Shown piece by piece: positions 37,982 to 47,498 of a stretch of DNA of 64,000 nucleotides. Below the pieces are notes generated by a model. It saw only the letters and a program-made list of their open reading frames with translations. It had not been told where the DNA came from and ran no database searches. Each line of letters begins with the position of its first letter. Within the stretch, counting starts at the first letter, position 1. A program made the position numbers and the translations under genes. Origin of the DNA: Betaproteobacteria bacterium (GTDB lineage Bacteria; Pseudomonadota; Gammaproteobacteria; Burkholderiales; Casimicrobiaceae); contig JADKKQ010000003.1 in the NCBI GenBank assembly GCA_016720425.1, positions 544,855 through 608,854 on the forward strand. Reading direction: 5' to 3'.

Positions 37982-40900
37982 ATGGCCACTTTCTTCCGTC
38001 CCACGCTCTTTCGCCGCTTCGTCGCAGCGCTGCTGTCGGCGCTCATGTCGCTCGGGCCGGTCGCCACACCGGCCTATGCCGCGGTGACCGCGCTCGCCGA
38101 CGAGCCGCTCGCCGTGCGCAACCAGTCGAAGCCGAACATCCTGATGACCATCGACGACTCCACGTCGATGCTCTACGACTTCCTGCCCGACTACGTCGTT
38201 CTCGAAAACGACAACGCGGGCATTCTCAAGCCGACGTACTTCTGCCGTTCGGGAAACGGCTCCATGAGCGCCACCTGCGGCTTCTGGGACCAACCGTACG
38301 ACCTGACCGGCGCCAAGCCGCCGGGTGGCAAGTACCAGAGCCCGCAGTACATCTTTCAGCAGTACAACGTGCCCTACCGGGCGAACGTCGGCGCCGCGGT
38401 CGCCTTCGACGTCAGCGGTCCCGGAGCCGGTTGCGAGACCGTCAACCCGCCGCTGCGTTGCTCGGCCGGCATCGACCCGACCGCCGGCGGCGGCAACCCC
38501 TTCGGGCTGAAGACCTACCCGGCGGCATCGCCGCTGTCCGGGAAGCCCTACGAGTACTGGCTGCTGTGGCCGGCACCCGCGCACAACAGCGCACTGAACA
38601 AGCTCTACTACAACCCGCGCCTCAACTACGATCCGCCGATCGGCGACGACGGCAATCCGCTGCCCAACATGAACGCGGCGAACACCAGCAACTGGACACA
38701 GGTGCCGGCGGACCCCTGGGCGACGACGGTGATCAAGGTCGACCTGACCGCCAAGGTCACGGTGGGCCAATGGTGCAACTCGGATTGGACGCAGGGTAAC
38801 GACGCCCTCGGCAATCCCTTCGCTGCCAACCCTGCTCACTGCCGCACCAACGGCACCGTCGATGCGACGTCCAATCCTCCCGCCGACGGCGACTACAGCT
38901 ACCCTTCGCCTCCGCTCGGGATCACGGCCAACGATCCGTTTTCCAAGGTCGACGCCAGCTTCGCGCCGAAGGCGGCGTGGACGGCGTTCCAGGGCAGCGC
39001 GACGGCCAGCCAGAACTTCTACCAGAACGACAACGTGCTCTGGTGCAACACCAAGAGCAGCGCGTGGCCCGCAGTGCAGGGAACCTCGGCGCGCAGCTGC
39101 ATCCTGCCGCCCGCCCCGACCTGCTCGGGAACGACCGCGGGCAAGTGCGAGGGCGTCACCTTTGGCAACTGTCCCGCCGCGCCAACGCCCAGGTGCACTG
39201 GCGCCTCGGCACAGACCTGCAACGGCCTCACCGGTCAGGTGTGCAACGGCGTGCAATCGCAAACCTGCAACGGCACGCAGGCAGCGTGCAGCCCGGTCGC
39301 GCAAACCTGCAGCGCCGGCAGCCCGCAGACCTGCAACACCACCAACCAGACCTGCAACAACGTCCGGCCCCAGACCTGCAACGTTCAGGTCAACAGCTGC
39401 GTGACGGATGCGGCGAGTTGCGTCAACGTCTGGCAGCCGGCCGGTTGCAATCTCGTCCCGAATCCCGAAGGCAACTGCCAGCTGGTCCAGCAGTGCAACA
39501 GGAAGTGCAGCATCGGCGGACTGGACTGCACCAACAATGCGTCGGTGTGCACCGACGTGGGCAAGTGCAGCGTCACCAATGCCGCGTGCACGGCGGCCAA
39601 TGAGGCGACCGCCTGCCCGACGATCGCCGGCACCTGCAGCAGCGATGGCAATTCGTGCACGTCCAACGGACAGTGTTCGACGCAGAAGCGGTGCAGCGTG
39701 AGCAACGCCGACTGCTCGTCCACCGCCTGCCCGAACACCGGCCGCACCTGCGACCTCACTGGCGCTGCCTGCCCGTCCGGCACCTGCTCGCCGGCCAACC
39801 GCTGCGGCGGCATTGCGGGCGGGGCCGCGTGCACGGCTTCGCCCAACAGTTGCCCGATCACCGGCGGCAAGTGCAGCGTCAGCAATGCCGCCTGCACGAC
39901 CAACGCGAATTGCCCGCTGGTCGCCGGCACCTGCAGCGTTTCCGGCACCTCCTGCACGTCGAACGCCAACTGTCCGGCGACCGGGACCGGCACGTGCAGC
40001 ATATCCGGACTGGCCTGCACGACGCAGAACTGCCCGGCAGTCACCGGCACCTGCGACGCCAATTCGGCCAACGCAGGCAATGTATGCAGCGGCAATGGCG
40101 ACTGCACGTCCAAGCCGCGCTACTGCAGCAACGACGGCGCCATCGCCTGCACCGGCGCCACGATCTTCAACAACAGCGCCTGCACCAAGAACGGCGCGTG
40201 CGGCGCGACCTCCGGCAACGCGGGCACCAGCTGCAAGCTCGACTCCCAGTGCACGACGAAGCCCGGCACCTGCGACGGCAATGCGGTCAACGCCGGCGCA
40301 GTTTGCGCCAACGCGTCGTCCTGCACGCGCAAGGCCGGCGTCTGCGACGCCGGCGCGGCCAATGCCGGCGCCAGCTGCACGCAGAAGTCGGACTGCCTCA
40401 ACCCGCTCTCGGCACCGGTCTGCAGCTCGGGCGGCGTCGGCGGCAACCTGGCGACGACGCTGCTCGACGATGCCAACGGTTCCGGTCTCGCCTGCCGTCG
40501 CAACAACAAGGATTACCCCGGGGTGGCGGCGGCACGCAACAACTACCCCGATGCGACCTACAACGTTCCGGTCACCGGCGGATCGGGCCCGAAGGCCTGT
40601 TTCGACACCCCGCGGTACAAGCTGATCCCGCGCCACTACTGGAAGACCAGCGTCGAGTGGTGCGACAAGGCGATCGCCACCGCCGGCGACAAGTGGACCG
40701 GCTTCGGGACATCGACGGGCGGCAGCTGCCAGTCGTTCCGGGATGCGACGCACGTCTATCCGCGCTACTACCAGTTCGGCGCGGATCCGGGCACCAGCAA
40801 TTACACGACGCCGGCGTTCGAGCGCATCGACCTCGACATCACGAAGCGCCTGACGGCCACGTTCACGCACACCTGGAAGGACGCGCAGGGCAACGCCGAG

Positions 40901-43729
40901 ACGGTGACCCGCACCTTCGACGGCGCGACGCCGGACGTCTCCGAGATGACCAACTACGCCAACTGGTTCGCCTACTATCGGACGCGGATCCAGGCGGTGA
41001 AGACCGTCACCTCGCTGGCCTTCAACGACCTCGTGCCCGGCACCGATTACCGTGTCGGATTCCACACGCTTTCGAACGCTCCGACGACGACGTTCCAGGA
41101 CATCGCGCTCTTCGATGCGGCGCAGCGTCAGGCCTGGATGAAGAAGCTCTTCGGCGTTTCGATCAGCCTGCGAAAGGAAACACCCAACCTGGACGCGATG
41201 GTGCGGGCAGGCGAGTACTTCGCCAACGGCGGCAGCGGTGAGCTCGCCGGTTCGACCGACCCCATCGTGCTCTCCTGTCAGAAGAGCTGGCACATGCTGT
41301 TCACCGACGGCATCACCAACCAGCCGAAAGTCCCGACCAAGGACGTGCAGAACCAGGACAAGACGGTGCCCACGCTGCCGGAAAACGTGATCTCCATCCC
41401 TGCGCTCGTTCCGGGCTCGCCCTGGCCCCCGCTGTTCGTCGAGAACGATGCCGCCGCGGTGGCGAATTCGGCCTCCGACTACGCGACCTACTACTGGGTC
41501 ACCGATCTTCGCACTTCGGGCAGCAACGCGAAGAACAACGTGCCCAGCAGCGATCGCGACCCGGCAAGCTGGCAGCACCTGAACTTCGCCGCGCTGTCGC
41601 TGGGGACCGAGGGCAAGCTCGCCGCCGGCAATCAGTCGAACACCGAGAAGCAGCTGGCCGCCGGCTCGCTCAAGTGGTCGCAGCCGCTCCCGAGCGTCAA
41701 CAAGCCGGACGAATCGGGGGTCGACGATCTCTGGCACGCGGCGATCAACGGTCGTGGCCGGTTCGTCAATGCCCAGTCGGCGAAGGAACTCCGCGCCGGC
41801 ATGGGCGCGATCCTGGCCGACATCAAGAACCAGGCCGGTGCCCGTGCCGGCGCCGCCCTCACCGGCGTCAAGCTCTCCGGTGCCAACAACTACGCTTACC
41901 GCGTGGGCTTCGAGCCCGGCTGGTCGGGAAGCCTCACCAAGGTGCAGGTCGACGCCAAGACCGGGAAGGAAATCCTGGCCATCTGGAATGCGGCCGACAA
42001 GCTCACCACCCTGGTCACCAAGACCGCGGCGGTGCCGGAGCCGTGGTTCACCAATCGCCGGATCGTCACCCGCGACGAGACCGGCAAGGCCCAGCCGTTC
42101 CTCTGGGACAAGCTGCCCAACCTGCAGGACTCGTTTGCGCCGGGCAAGCCCGCGCGCGGCAAGGCGCTGGTTGCCTATCTGCGCGGCAGCTCCGAAAACG
42201 AGGGCACCGAGGACGGGAACTTCCGGCCCCGGTCCAAGGCTTTGGGTGACATCGTCAACTCGTCGCCGGTCTACGTCGGGGCCCCCAGCGCACCGTACAA
42301 GGAGGGCTACGATCCCGGCTACGCGGCGTGGAAAGCCTCGGTGTCGCGGCCGGCAATGATCTACGTCGGCGCCAACGACGGCATGCTGCACGCCGTCGAC
42401 GACGCGACGGGCTCCGAAGCCTGGGCGTACGTGCCATCGGCGCTCTACCGGCAGCCCGACCCGCCGGAAGTGGTCGGCGCCAAGTACCCGAACCTGCTGG
42501 GCGCGCTCGCGTTCCAGGAGGCCGACCTGCCGAAGTTCAAGCACCGGTTCCTCGTCGATGGACCGATCACCGTCACCGACGCCAACGTGGATGGCACGTG
42601 GAAGACGATGCTGGTCGGCGGACTCGGCAAGGGCGGCAAGTCGTTCTATGCGGTCGACGTCACCGATCCGGCAAGCATCAAGACCGAGGCCGATGCCGCG
42701 AACGCGCTGATGTGGGAGTTCAACCACTCCGACCTCGGGTACAGCTTCGGCAAACCGCTGATCACCAAGACCAACGCCTTCGGCGGGAAGTGGGTGGTCG
42801 TCGTCAGCTCCGGTTACAACAACGCGTCGGGCGACGGCAAGCTCTGGTTCCTGGATGCCAAGGACGGCACGGTGCTGAAGACCCTGTCCACGGGTGCCGG
42901 CAGCGCGGCTTCGCCGTCGGGGCTTGCGCAGTTCTCGGCGTTCACGAAGGACCTGACGAACTATCTTGCCGAGCAGATCTACGCCGGCGACCTGGAAGGG
43001 AACTTCTGGCGCTTCGACATTTCGGATGCCAATTCGGCCAACTGGAAGGTCGAGAAGATGGCGACACTCACGTCGCCGTCCGGCACGGCACAGCCGGTGA
43101 CGACCGCGCCGCAGATCGAGATCGACATCACCAACGGCATCGACCGCTGGGTGTTCGTCGGTACCGGCAAGCTGCTGCACGAGAACGACTTGGCCGATAC
43201 GGCAGTTCAGACGCTGTACGCGTTCCGGGACGGCACGACCGCCAAGCCGGCGGCGATCGCGACGGCGAAGTCGCGCAGCGACCTCATCTCGGTCACCGAC
43301 GCCGACGGCCTGAAGTCCCGTCCCGACAAGGGCTGGTACGACGACCTGCCGACCTCGCCGACCGGTCAGCGGATCATCGTCGCGCCCCAGGCCGCGCTGT
43401 CGATCGTCGCCTACCTGGCGACCTATCCGTCGACCGACCCCTGCGCGACCGGGCTGCCGGCGACGCTGTACGCCCGCGAGTTCGCGCGCGGCAATTCGCT
43501 GCTGCTCGACACCGGGGGCGCGATCATGGAATCGATCGATCTGCCGGACGGCGGCGTCGGCCTCGACATCATCTCGCTCGAGAAGGACGCAAGCTCGGGC
43601 TCGACCGATCCCAACCTCGTGATACGCGTCGAGGGTACCGACAAGAGCAAGGAAGGAACCATCGTCAGGCTCAAGAACCCGGTGCTGCTGGGCGCACACC
43701 GGATGTCCTGGCGCCTGATCGGCGATTGA
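37982..43729 (+). CDS. pilY1: PilY1 pilus adhesin with large cysteine-rich insertion
   Basis: A 1915-residue protein, longer than the usual 1100-1500. A signal peptide (1-33, ending TPAYA) is followed by a von Willebrand A-like start with the metal motif PNILMTIDDSTSM. About 380-815 is a Cys-rich repeat block. The rest of the VWA-like region and linker (to about 1330) follows, and then the C-terminal PilY1 propeller: PAMIYVGANDGMLHAVDDAT, TDANVDGTWKTMLVGG and FYAVDVTDPA. PilY1 sits at the pilus tip or outer membrane and controls retraction and adhesion. An AGGAAAA ribosome site precedes the ATG at 37982. It is the last pilin-operon gene before a terminator-like hairpin. Confidence 0.93.
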   Translation: MATFFRPTLFRRFVAALLSALMSLGPVATPAYAAVTALADEPLAVRNQSKPNILMTIDDSTSMLYDFLPDYVVLENDNAGILKPTYFCRSGNGSMSATCGFWDQPYDLTGAKPPGGKYQSPQYIFQQYNVPYRANVGAAVAFDVSGPGAGCETVNPPLRCSAGIDPTAGGGNPFGLKTYPAASPLSGKPYEYWLLWPAPAHNSALNKLYYNPRLNYDPPIGDDGNPLPNMNAANTSNWTQVPADPWATTVIKVDLTAKVTVGQWCNSDWTQGNDALGNPFAANPAHCRTNGTVDATSNPPADGDYSYPSPPLGITANDPFSKVDASFAPKAAWTAFQGSATASQNFYQNDNVLWCNTKSSAWPAVQGTSARSCILPPAPTCSGTTAGKCEGVTFGNCPAAPTPRCTGASAQTCNGLTGQVCNGVQSQTCNGTQAACSPVAQTCSAGSPQTCNTTNQTCNNVRPQTCNVQVNSCVTDAASCVNVWQPAGCNLVPNPEGNCQLVQQCNRKCSIGGLDCTNNASVCTDVGKCSVTNAACTAANEATACPTIAGTCSSDGNSCTSNGQCSTQKRCSVSNADCSSTACPNTGRTCDLTGAACPSGTCSPANRCGGIAGGAACTASPNSCPITGGKCSVSNAACTTNANCPLVAGTCSVSGTSCTSNANCPATGTGTCSISGLACTTQNCPAVTGTCDANSANAGNVCSGNGDCTSKPRYCSNDGAIACTGATIFNNSACTKNGACGATSGNAGTSCKLDSQCTTKPGTCDGNAVNAGAVCANASSCTRKAGVCDAGAANAGASCTQKSDCLNPLSAPVCSSGGVGGNLATTLLDDANGSGLACRRNNKDYPGVAAARNNYPDATYNVPVTGGSGPKACFDTPRYKLIPRHYWKTSVEWCDKAIATAGDKWTGFGTSTGGSCQSFRDATHVYPRYYQFGADPGTSNYTTPAFERIDLDITKRLTATFTHTWKDAQGNAETVTRTFDGATPDVSEMTNYANWFAYYRTRIQAVKTVTSLAFNDLVPGTDYRVGFHTLSNAPTTTFQDIALFDAAQRQAWMKKLFGVSISLRKETPNLDAMVRAGEYFANGGSGELAGSTDPIVLSCQKSWHMLFTDGITNQPKVPTKDVQNQDKTVPTLPENVISIPALVPGSPWPPLFVENDAAAVANSASDYATYYWVTDLRTSGSNAKNNVPSSDRDPASWQHLNFAALSLGTEGKLAAGNQSNTEKQLAAGSLKWSQPLPSVNKPDESGVDDLWHAAINGRGRFVNAQSAKELRAGMGAILADIKNQAGARAGAALTGVKLSGANNYAYRVGFEPGWSGSLTKVQVDAKTGKEILAIWNAADKLTTLVTKTAAVPEPWFTNRRIVTRDETGKAQPFLWDKLPNLQDSFAPGKPARGKALVAYLRGSSENEGTEDGNFRPRSKALGDIVNSSPVYVGAPSAPYKEGYDPGYAAWKASVSRPAMIYVGANDGMLHAVDDATGSEAWAYVPSALYRQPDPPEVVGAKYPNLLGALAFQEADLPKFKHRFLVDGPITVTDANVDGTWKTMLVGGLGKGGKSFYAVDVTDPASIKTEADAANALMWEFNHSDLGYSFGKPLITKTNAFGGKWVVVVSSGYNNASGDGKLWFLDAKDGTVLKTLSTGAGSAASPSGLAQFSAFTKDLTNYLAEQIYAGDLEGNFWRFDISDANSANWKVEKMATLTSPSGTAQPVTTAPQIEIDITNGIDRWVFVGTGKLLHENDLADTAVQTLYAFRDGTTAKPAAIATAKSRSDLISVTDADGLKSRPDKGWYDDLPTSPTGQRIIVAPQAALSIVAYLATYPSTDPCATGLPATLYAREFARGNSLLLDTGGAIMESIDLPDGGVGLDIISLEKDASSGSTDPNLVIRVEGTDKSKEGTIVRLKNPVLLGAHRMSWRLIGD
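39121..40430 (+). repeat. Cysteine-rich repeat block inside pilY1
   Basis: This coding stretch of about 435 residues holds about 60 cysteines spaced mostly 6 to 10 residues apart, in degenerate units such as QTCNGTQAAC, GKCSVSNAACTTNANC and CDANSANAGNVCSGNGDC. Its Asn, Thr, Ser and Gly content is high. It lies between the start of the VWA-like domain and the rest of PilY1 and keeps the reading frame throughout. Confidence 0.85.
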
Positions 43730-43760
43730 CGCCGGCGCCGCGGCCCAGGGCACGATCGCT

Positions 43761-43795
43761 CGGCCGCCTCGTCTTGCACGGGGCGGCCGTTCTTT
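43761..43795 (+). terminator. Rho-independent terminator after pilY1
   Basis: CGGCCGCC and GGCGGCCG form an eight-base stem with a 13-base loop, followed by TTCTTT. It lies 32 bp after the pilY1 stop. Confidence 0.5.
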
Positions 43796-43844
43796 CGGCG
43801 ATGCCGCCTTGCCGCCGCGCTCGCAGTCACCTGCCCTCCGCTCC

Positions 43845-44660
43845 GTGAACGCCTCGACCACGACGCTCGGCGCCCCATCCCCCCCGACTCCGCTCTGGGC
43901 CGCAGGCCTGTTGTCGCTCATCCTGCACGCGGCGCTGCTGGCCACGCTGGGCAGCGTGCTGACCTCCGCCTGGCGCAGTGCCGACTTCACCGCGTTTTCG
44001 GGCAGCGGCACCCCGCTGCAAGCGGTGCTGGCGCCACCCGCGCCCCCCGCCGAATCCGAACCGCCGCCGGCGCCCCAGATCGAGATTACGACCCCAGCGC
44101 CGGCGTCGCCTCCAGTCGCCCCCGCTCCGGCGGCCCCGGCCGCCCCGGCCCCCGTCCCTCCTGCTCCCGCCGCGCCGCCAGCGGTAGCCCCGGCGCCGCC
44201 GCCGCCCGGCCTCACCCAGCCCGGCACCGGCCAGGTCGACGCCCCGCGTCGACCCGCCCCGCTCCCGACCGACAGCGGCGATGTCGCGGTCGGGCCCGCC
44301 GCCGATCTCTCGGGTTTCGGGCCGGTGACCGCCGCGCGCCTCGCCCTGCAATTCCCGGTCCGGCCGGGACGCCTGCCGCGGCTGGCGCGAACGCTGACGG
44401 TCGTCTATCCCGAGGCGGCATTGCGCGAGCGGGCCAGCACGCAGGTCGCCGCGTTGCTGCTGCTCGATGCCAAAGGCACGGTCGTGGAGACGGTGATCGA
44501 ACCGGACGACCCGGTCTTTGCACCGGCCGTCCGCGAGGCGCTGGCCTCTGCCGTGTTCCTGCCGGCCCAGGCAGCGGACGCCCCTGTGCCCTACTGGATC
44601 GCGCTCGAATTCGTGTTCGCCGTCGACCCGATCAAGCCGAACCCGTCCACACCGAACTGA
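43845..44660 (+). CDS. TonB-like energy transducer
   Basis: A 271-residue protein with one N-terminal membrane helix (LWAAGLLSLILHAALLATLG), a long Pro/Ala-rich spacer (about 60-150, for example PAAPAAPAPVPPAPAAPP) and a C-terminal TonB-type domain (TVVYPEAALRERASTQVAAL). TonB proteins span the periplasm and power outer-membrane transporters. No ExbB/ExbD gene is adjacent. The GTG at 43845 is preferred; a TTG at 43809 in frame is possible. It lies after the pilY1 terminator, so it is probably an independent gene. The 125-bp convergent gap to the next gene holds nothing I recognise. Confidence 0.8.
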   Translation: MNASTTTLGAPSPPTPLWAAGLLSLILHAALLATLGSVLTSAWRSADFTAFSGSGTPLQAVLAPPAPPAESEPPPAPQIEITTPAPASPPVAPAPAAPAAPAPVPPAPAAPPAVAPAPPPPGLTQPGTGQVDAPRRPAPLPTDSGDVAVGPAADLSGFGPVTAARLALQFPVRPGRLPRLARTLTVVYPEAALRERASTQVAALLLLDAKGTVVETVIEPDDPVFAPAVREALASAVFLPAQAADAPVPYWIALEFVFAVDPIKPNPSTPN

Positions 44661-44785
44661 AGCGGCGTCACCCGAGCAGGGGCATCTGGAACCCCGGCGC
44701 CGCGCGGCCGTCGTCGGGCCAGCGCGCGGTCACCGCTTCGCCGCTCCACCCGCGTTTCATTCATCGCGGGGCAAGGCCGGACACT

Positions 44786-45292
44786 TCAGGCGTTCCCTCG
44801 CACCCCGACTCGACTGGCGATGAGGGTCTGGCAATAGCTCATGTCGCTGCTCATGACGTGCCCCACGGTGAACCCGAGAAGGAATTGCATGATCGGCCAG
44901 CCCGGCGCCAGCAACGAACCCCCGGGCGATTCGTGCCCGTCCTCGAAACTGTGAAATCGCTCTTGCATGCTGCCCAGCTCGTCGAGCATTCCACGGTGCT
45001 CGGCCATATGCTGGGCGAGGTCTTCATAGCCGATGTCCGTAAGCATCCGCTCCTCGAAGGCGAAGTGCGCAGGCAGCAGATTGGCGAGCTTGTCCACGGC
45101 CGGGCGCAGGACCTCGACGCCGCCGCCGCCGCGCCAGCTCTCGTAGACCGATGCGCCCAGATCGAAGATCGCCTTGTGCTGCGCGTCGATCGCCGCGTCC
45201 TCGACGGAGAGGTGATCGCCCCACTGGATGAGGTTGTTGACGGCAAGATGCTGGGTCTGCAGACGGCCGAACAACGCATTGCAATTGGACAT
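44786..45292 (-). CDS. Bacteriohemerythrin
   Basis: A 168-residue diiron oxygen-binding protein. The metal ligands are all visible: His in DAQHKAIFDL, His and Glu in HFAFEERML, two His in LAQHMAEHRGML, and His and Asp in FTVGHVMSSDMSY. It has about 20 extra residues at the N-terminus (LFGRLQTQHLAVNNLIQWGD). A strong AAGGAGGGGAG precedes the ATG at 45292. Such proteins store or deliver O2 or sense it, which suits a microaerobic lifestyle also suggested by ubiUVT. Confidence 0.92.
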   Translation of the reverse strand: MSNCNALFGRLQTQHLAVNNLIQWGDHLSVEDAAIDAQHKAIFDLGASVYESWRGGGGVEVLRPAVDKLANLLPAHFAFEERMLTDIGYEDLAQHMAEHRGMLDELGSMQERFHSFEDGHESPGGSLLAPGWPIMQFLLGFTVGHVMSSDMSYCQTLIASRVGVRGNA

Positions 45293-45477
45293 GGCTCCCC
45301 TCCTTGCAAAAGTGTGGCGGTTGGCGTGACCACGTAGCGTCGTCGCGTGCTTCGCTGGCGTGCAACGACGCAACGAGCGTGGTATGCGCCTGAAGCCACC
45401 GTAACGCAAACACGATCGATTCGCATCCCTTTTGCCCGGACGCCCGCGCCCGTGCGTCCGTCGATGCGATGAGACCT

Positions 45478-45620
45478 GGGGCGCGCCGCGGCGGGGGGCC
45501 CCGGGCCCCCCGGGGGCCGGAGGGCCGGCCGACCCCCGCCGACCCGGACGCCGGCGCCCCCCCCCGGCCCCCGGGCCGGGCGGGGGCCGCCCCGGGGGGG
45601 GGGCGCCGCGTGCCGGGACA
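45478..45620. repeat. G/C homopolymer-rich low-complexity stretch
   Basis: Long runs of G and C (GGGGGGCCCCGGGCCCCCCG and similar) fill this part of the 526-bp gap between hemerythrin and aidB. No gene is seen. Like the stretch at 32.44 kb it lies right next to REP-like elements, so a structured region poorly resolved by sequencing is possible. Confidence 0.6.
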
Positions 45621-45673
45621 CGCTCTGCGCTCGACACGGGGTGCGGCGCCAACCCGCGGCCTTTCAAGCATTC

Positions 45674-45700
45674 GCGGGAGCGGCTTCAGCCGCGAATCGC
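45674..45700. repeat. REP-like element
   Basis: GCGGGAGCGGCTTCAGCCGC plus AATCG: the same hairpin core (GAGCGGCTTCAGCCGC) as at 32.53 and 45.77 kb. Confidence 0.7.
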
Positions 45701-45764
45701 CGCATCGCGCGACGACCGCCTTCGCACCCGCAGGCACCCCTGCAAGCTTGTGCCGCTGCCTTTC

Positions 45765-45790
45765 GTAGGAGCGGCTTCAGCCGCGAATCG
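45765..45790. repeat. REP-like element with GTAG head
   Basis: GTAGGAGCGGCTTCAGCCGC followed by GAATCG. The GTAG tetranucleotide next to a hairpin is typical of REP elements linked to REP-associated tyrosine transposases. It is 91 bp from the previous copy and 28 bp from the aidB stop. Confidence 0.75.
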
Positions 45791-45818
45791 CTGCCTCCGC
45801 CTCAGCCGCCGCCGCCCG

Positions 45819-47498
45819 CTACGCCCGGGGCGTGGCACGCTCGATGATCGCCGCGCAGTCCACGCCGCGCGGCAGCGTGCCGTAGTTGCGGTGTCCACCC
45901 GCAGTCAGGCGCGACGCGCAGAACGCGTCTGCAACCTCCGTCGGCGCATGCTGCAGCAGCAGCGCGGCCTGGAGCGCCAGCGCCATCCGGTCGACCACGT
46001 CGCGGGCGCGGTACTCGATGTCGGCGCGGTCGTCGAGCTCCTTCCGCAGCGCGCCCACCCACTGATCGAGCGCCGCGCAAGCGCCCCGTGCCTTCGCCAC
46101 CTCACCGAAAAATGCGTCGACGACCTCGGGGGTCTTCTCCATCGCGCGCAGCACGTCGAGGCACTGCACGTTGCCGCTGCCTTCCCAGATCGCGTTGACC
46201 GGCGACTCGCGGAACAGCCTCGGGAACGGACCGTCCTCCATCACGCCGCTGCCGCCGATGCACTCCATCGCCTCGTAGGCGTGGTTCGGCGTGCGCTTGC
46301 AGATCCAGTACTTGCCGACGGCGGTGCACAGGCGGACCAGCAGGTCCTCGTGTCGATCGGCGCGATTGTCCAGCGCGCGCGCGACGCGCATCGTCAGCGC
46401 GAGCGCAGCCTCGCTCTCCAGCGCCAGGTCGGCGAGCACGTTGCGCATCAGCGGCTGCTGGTTGAGCACCCGGCCGAAGGCCGAGCGGATCGAACAGTGG
46501 TGCAGCGCCTGCGACAGCGCCGCGCGCTGGCCCGCCGCGGAACCGACCATGCAGTCGAAGCGCGTCATCGCCACCATCTCGATGATCGTGCGAACGCCGC
46601 GGCCCTCCTCGCCCACCATCCAGGCGAGTGCGCCGCGCAGCTCGGTCTCGCTCGACGCATTCGAGACGTTGCCCATCTTTCGCTTCAGACGCAGCAGCTG
46701 CAGCGGATTCTTGCTGCCGTCGGGCCGCCAGCGTGGCAGCAGGAAGCACGTAAGCCCCCGGGGCGCCTGTGCCAGCACCATGAACGCATCGCACATGGGC
46801 GCCGAGACGAAATACTTGTGGCCGACGAGCTCGTAGGCCTCGCCCGGCCCCTCGGCTGCGACGGGGTGCGCGCGGGTGGAGTTTGCGCGCACGTCCGAAC
46901 CACCCTGCTTCTCCGTCATCGCCATGCCGATCGTCAGCCCCTGCTTTTCGGTGTCGGGCACGTTGCGCGGATCGTAGACGCGCGCGGTGATCCGCGGCTC
47001 CCAGATGCGCGCGAGCGCGGGGGTCGCGCGCAGCGACGGCACCGCCGCGAAGGTCATGGTGATCGGGCAGCCGTGCCCCGCCTCGACCTGGGCGTGCAGG
47101 TAGCTTCGCGCGGCGCGGGCGACGTGGGCGCCGGGACCCGGGTCGGTCCAGGGCGACGAGTGCAGGCCGTGCTCGATGGAGGTCTTCATCAGCGCGTGGT
47201 AAGCCGGATGAAAGGTCACCAGGTCGATCCGGTTGCCGAAGCGGTCGTGGGTCTCGAGTTCCGGCGCGAAGCGATTGGCGAGCACGCCGAGCGCGCGATA
47301 GTCGGCCGCACCGGCGAGCCTGCCGAACGCGGCGAGATCGTCCTGCGCCCCGGCCGCCCCCTCACGCCGCACCGCCTCCTGCAGCGCCATGTCCTCCAGG
47401 TACAGGTTGTAATCGCCGAGCTCGCGCGCGACGTTGACGACCGCGTGGGTGTCGGCAGCGAATTGCTGGTCCTTCCGAAAGCTTTCAGGGGCGTTCAT
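45819..47498 (-). CDS. aidB: AidB-like acyl-CoA dehydrogenase
   Basis: A 559-residue FAD enzyme of the AidB branch: N-terminal extension (to about 170), middle beta domain with GMAMTEKQGGSDVRAN, and C-terminal helices with CIGGSGVMEDGPFPRLFRE and NAIWEGSGNVQCLDVLRA. AidB is linked to alkylation stress in E. coli and binds DNA; relatives may be isovaleryl-CoA dehydrogenases. The ATG at 47498 lies inside the last codons of the transporter gene, so the two are coupled. Confidence 0.88.
   Translation of the reverse strand: MNAPESFRKDQQFAADTHAVVNVARELGDYNLYLEDMALQEAVRREGAAGAQDDLAAFGRLAGAADYRALGVLANRFAPELETHDRFGNRIDLVTFHPAYHALMKTSIEHGLHSSPWTDPGPGAHVARAARSYLHAQVEAGHGCPITMTFAAVPSLRATPALARIWEPRITARVYDPRNVPDTEKQGLTIGMAMTEKQGGSDVRANSTRAHPVAAEGPGEAYELVGHKYFVSAPMCDAFMVLAQAPRGLTCFLLPRWRPDGSKNPLQLLRLKRKMGNVSNASSETELRGALAWMVGEEGRGVRTIIEMVAMTRFDCMVGSAAGQRAALSQALHHCSIRSAFGRVLNQQPLMRNVLADLALESEAALALTMRVARALDNRADRHEDLLVRLCTAVGKYWICKRTPNHAYEAMECIGGSGVMEDGPFPRLFRESPVNAIWEGSGNVQCLDVLRAMEKTPEVVDAFFGEVAKARGACAALDQWVGALRKELDDRADIEYRARDVVDRMALALQAALLLQHAPTEVADAFCASRLTAGGHRNYGTLPRGVDCAAIIERATPRA

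Noticed and set aside
40000..40430. CRISPR-like or tandem-repeat array in the pilY1 Cys-rich block
   Set aside because: The units are degenerate at DNA level, keep an open frame throughout and encode spaced cysteines; no identical repeats with unique spacers.
37961..44227. A 2088-codon open frame on the minus strand across pilY1
   Set aside because: It is the shadow of pilY1 in very GC-rich DNA. Its translation is low-complexity Arg/Gly/Ala-rich, has no family motif, and pilY1 itself is unmistakable.
44661..44785. Short frame ending GFQMPLLG between tonB-like and hemerythrin genes
   Set aside because: About 30 codons of protein-like text on the minus strand, but no start, ribosome site or family; not enough to call a gene fragment.
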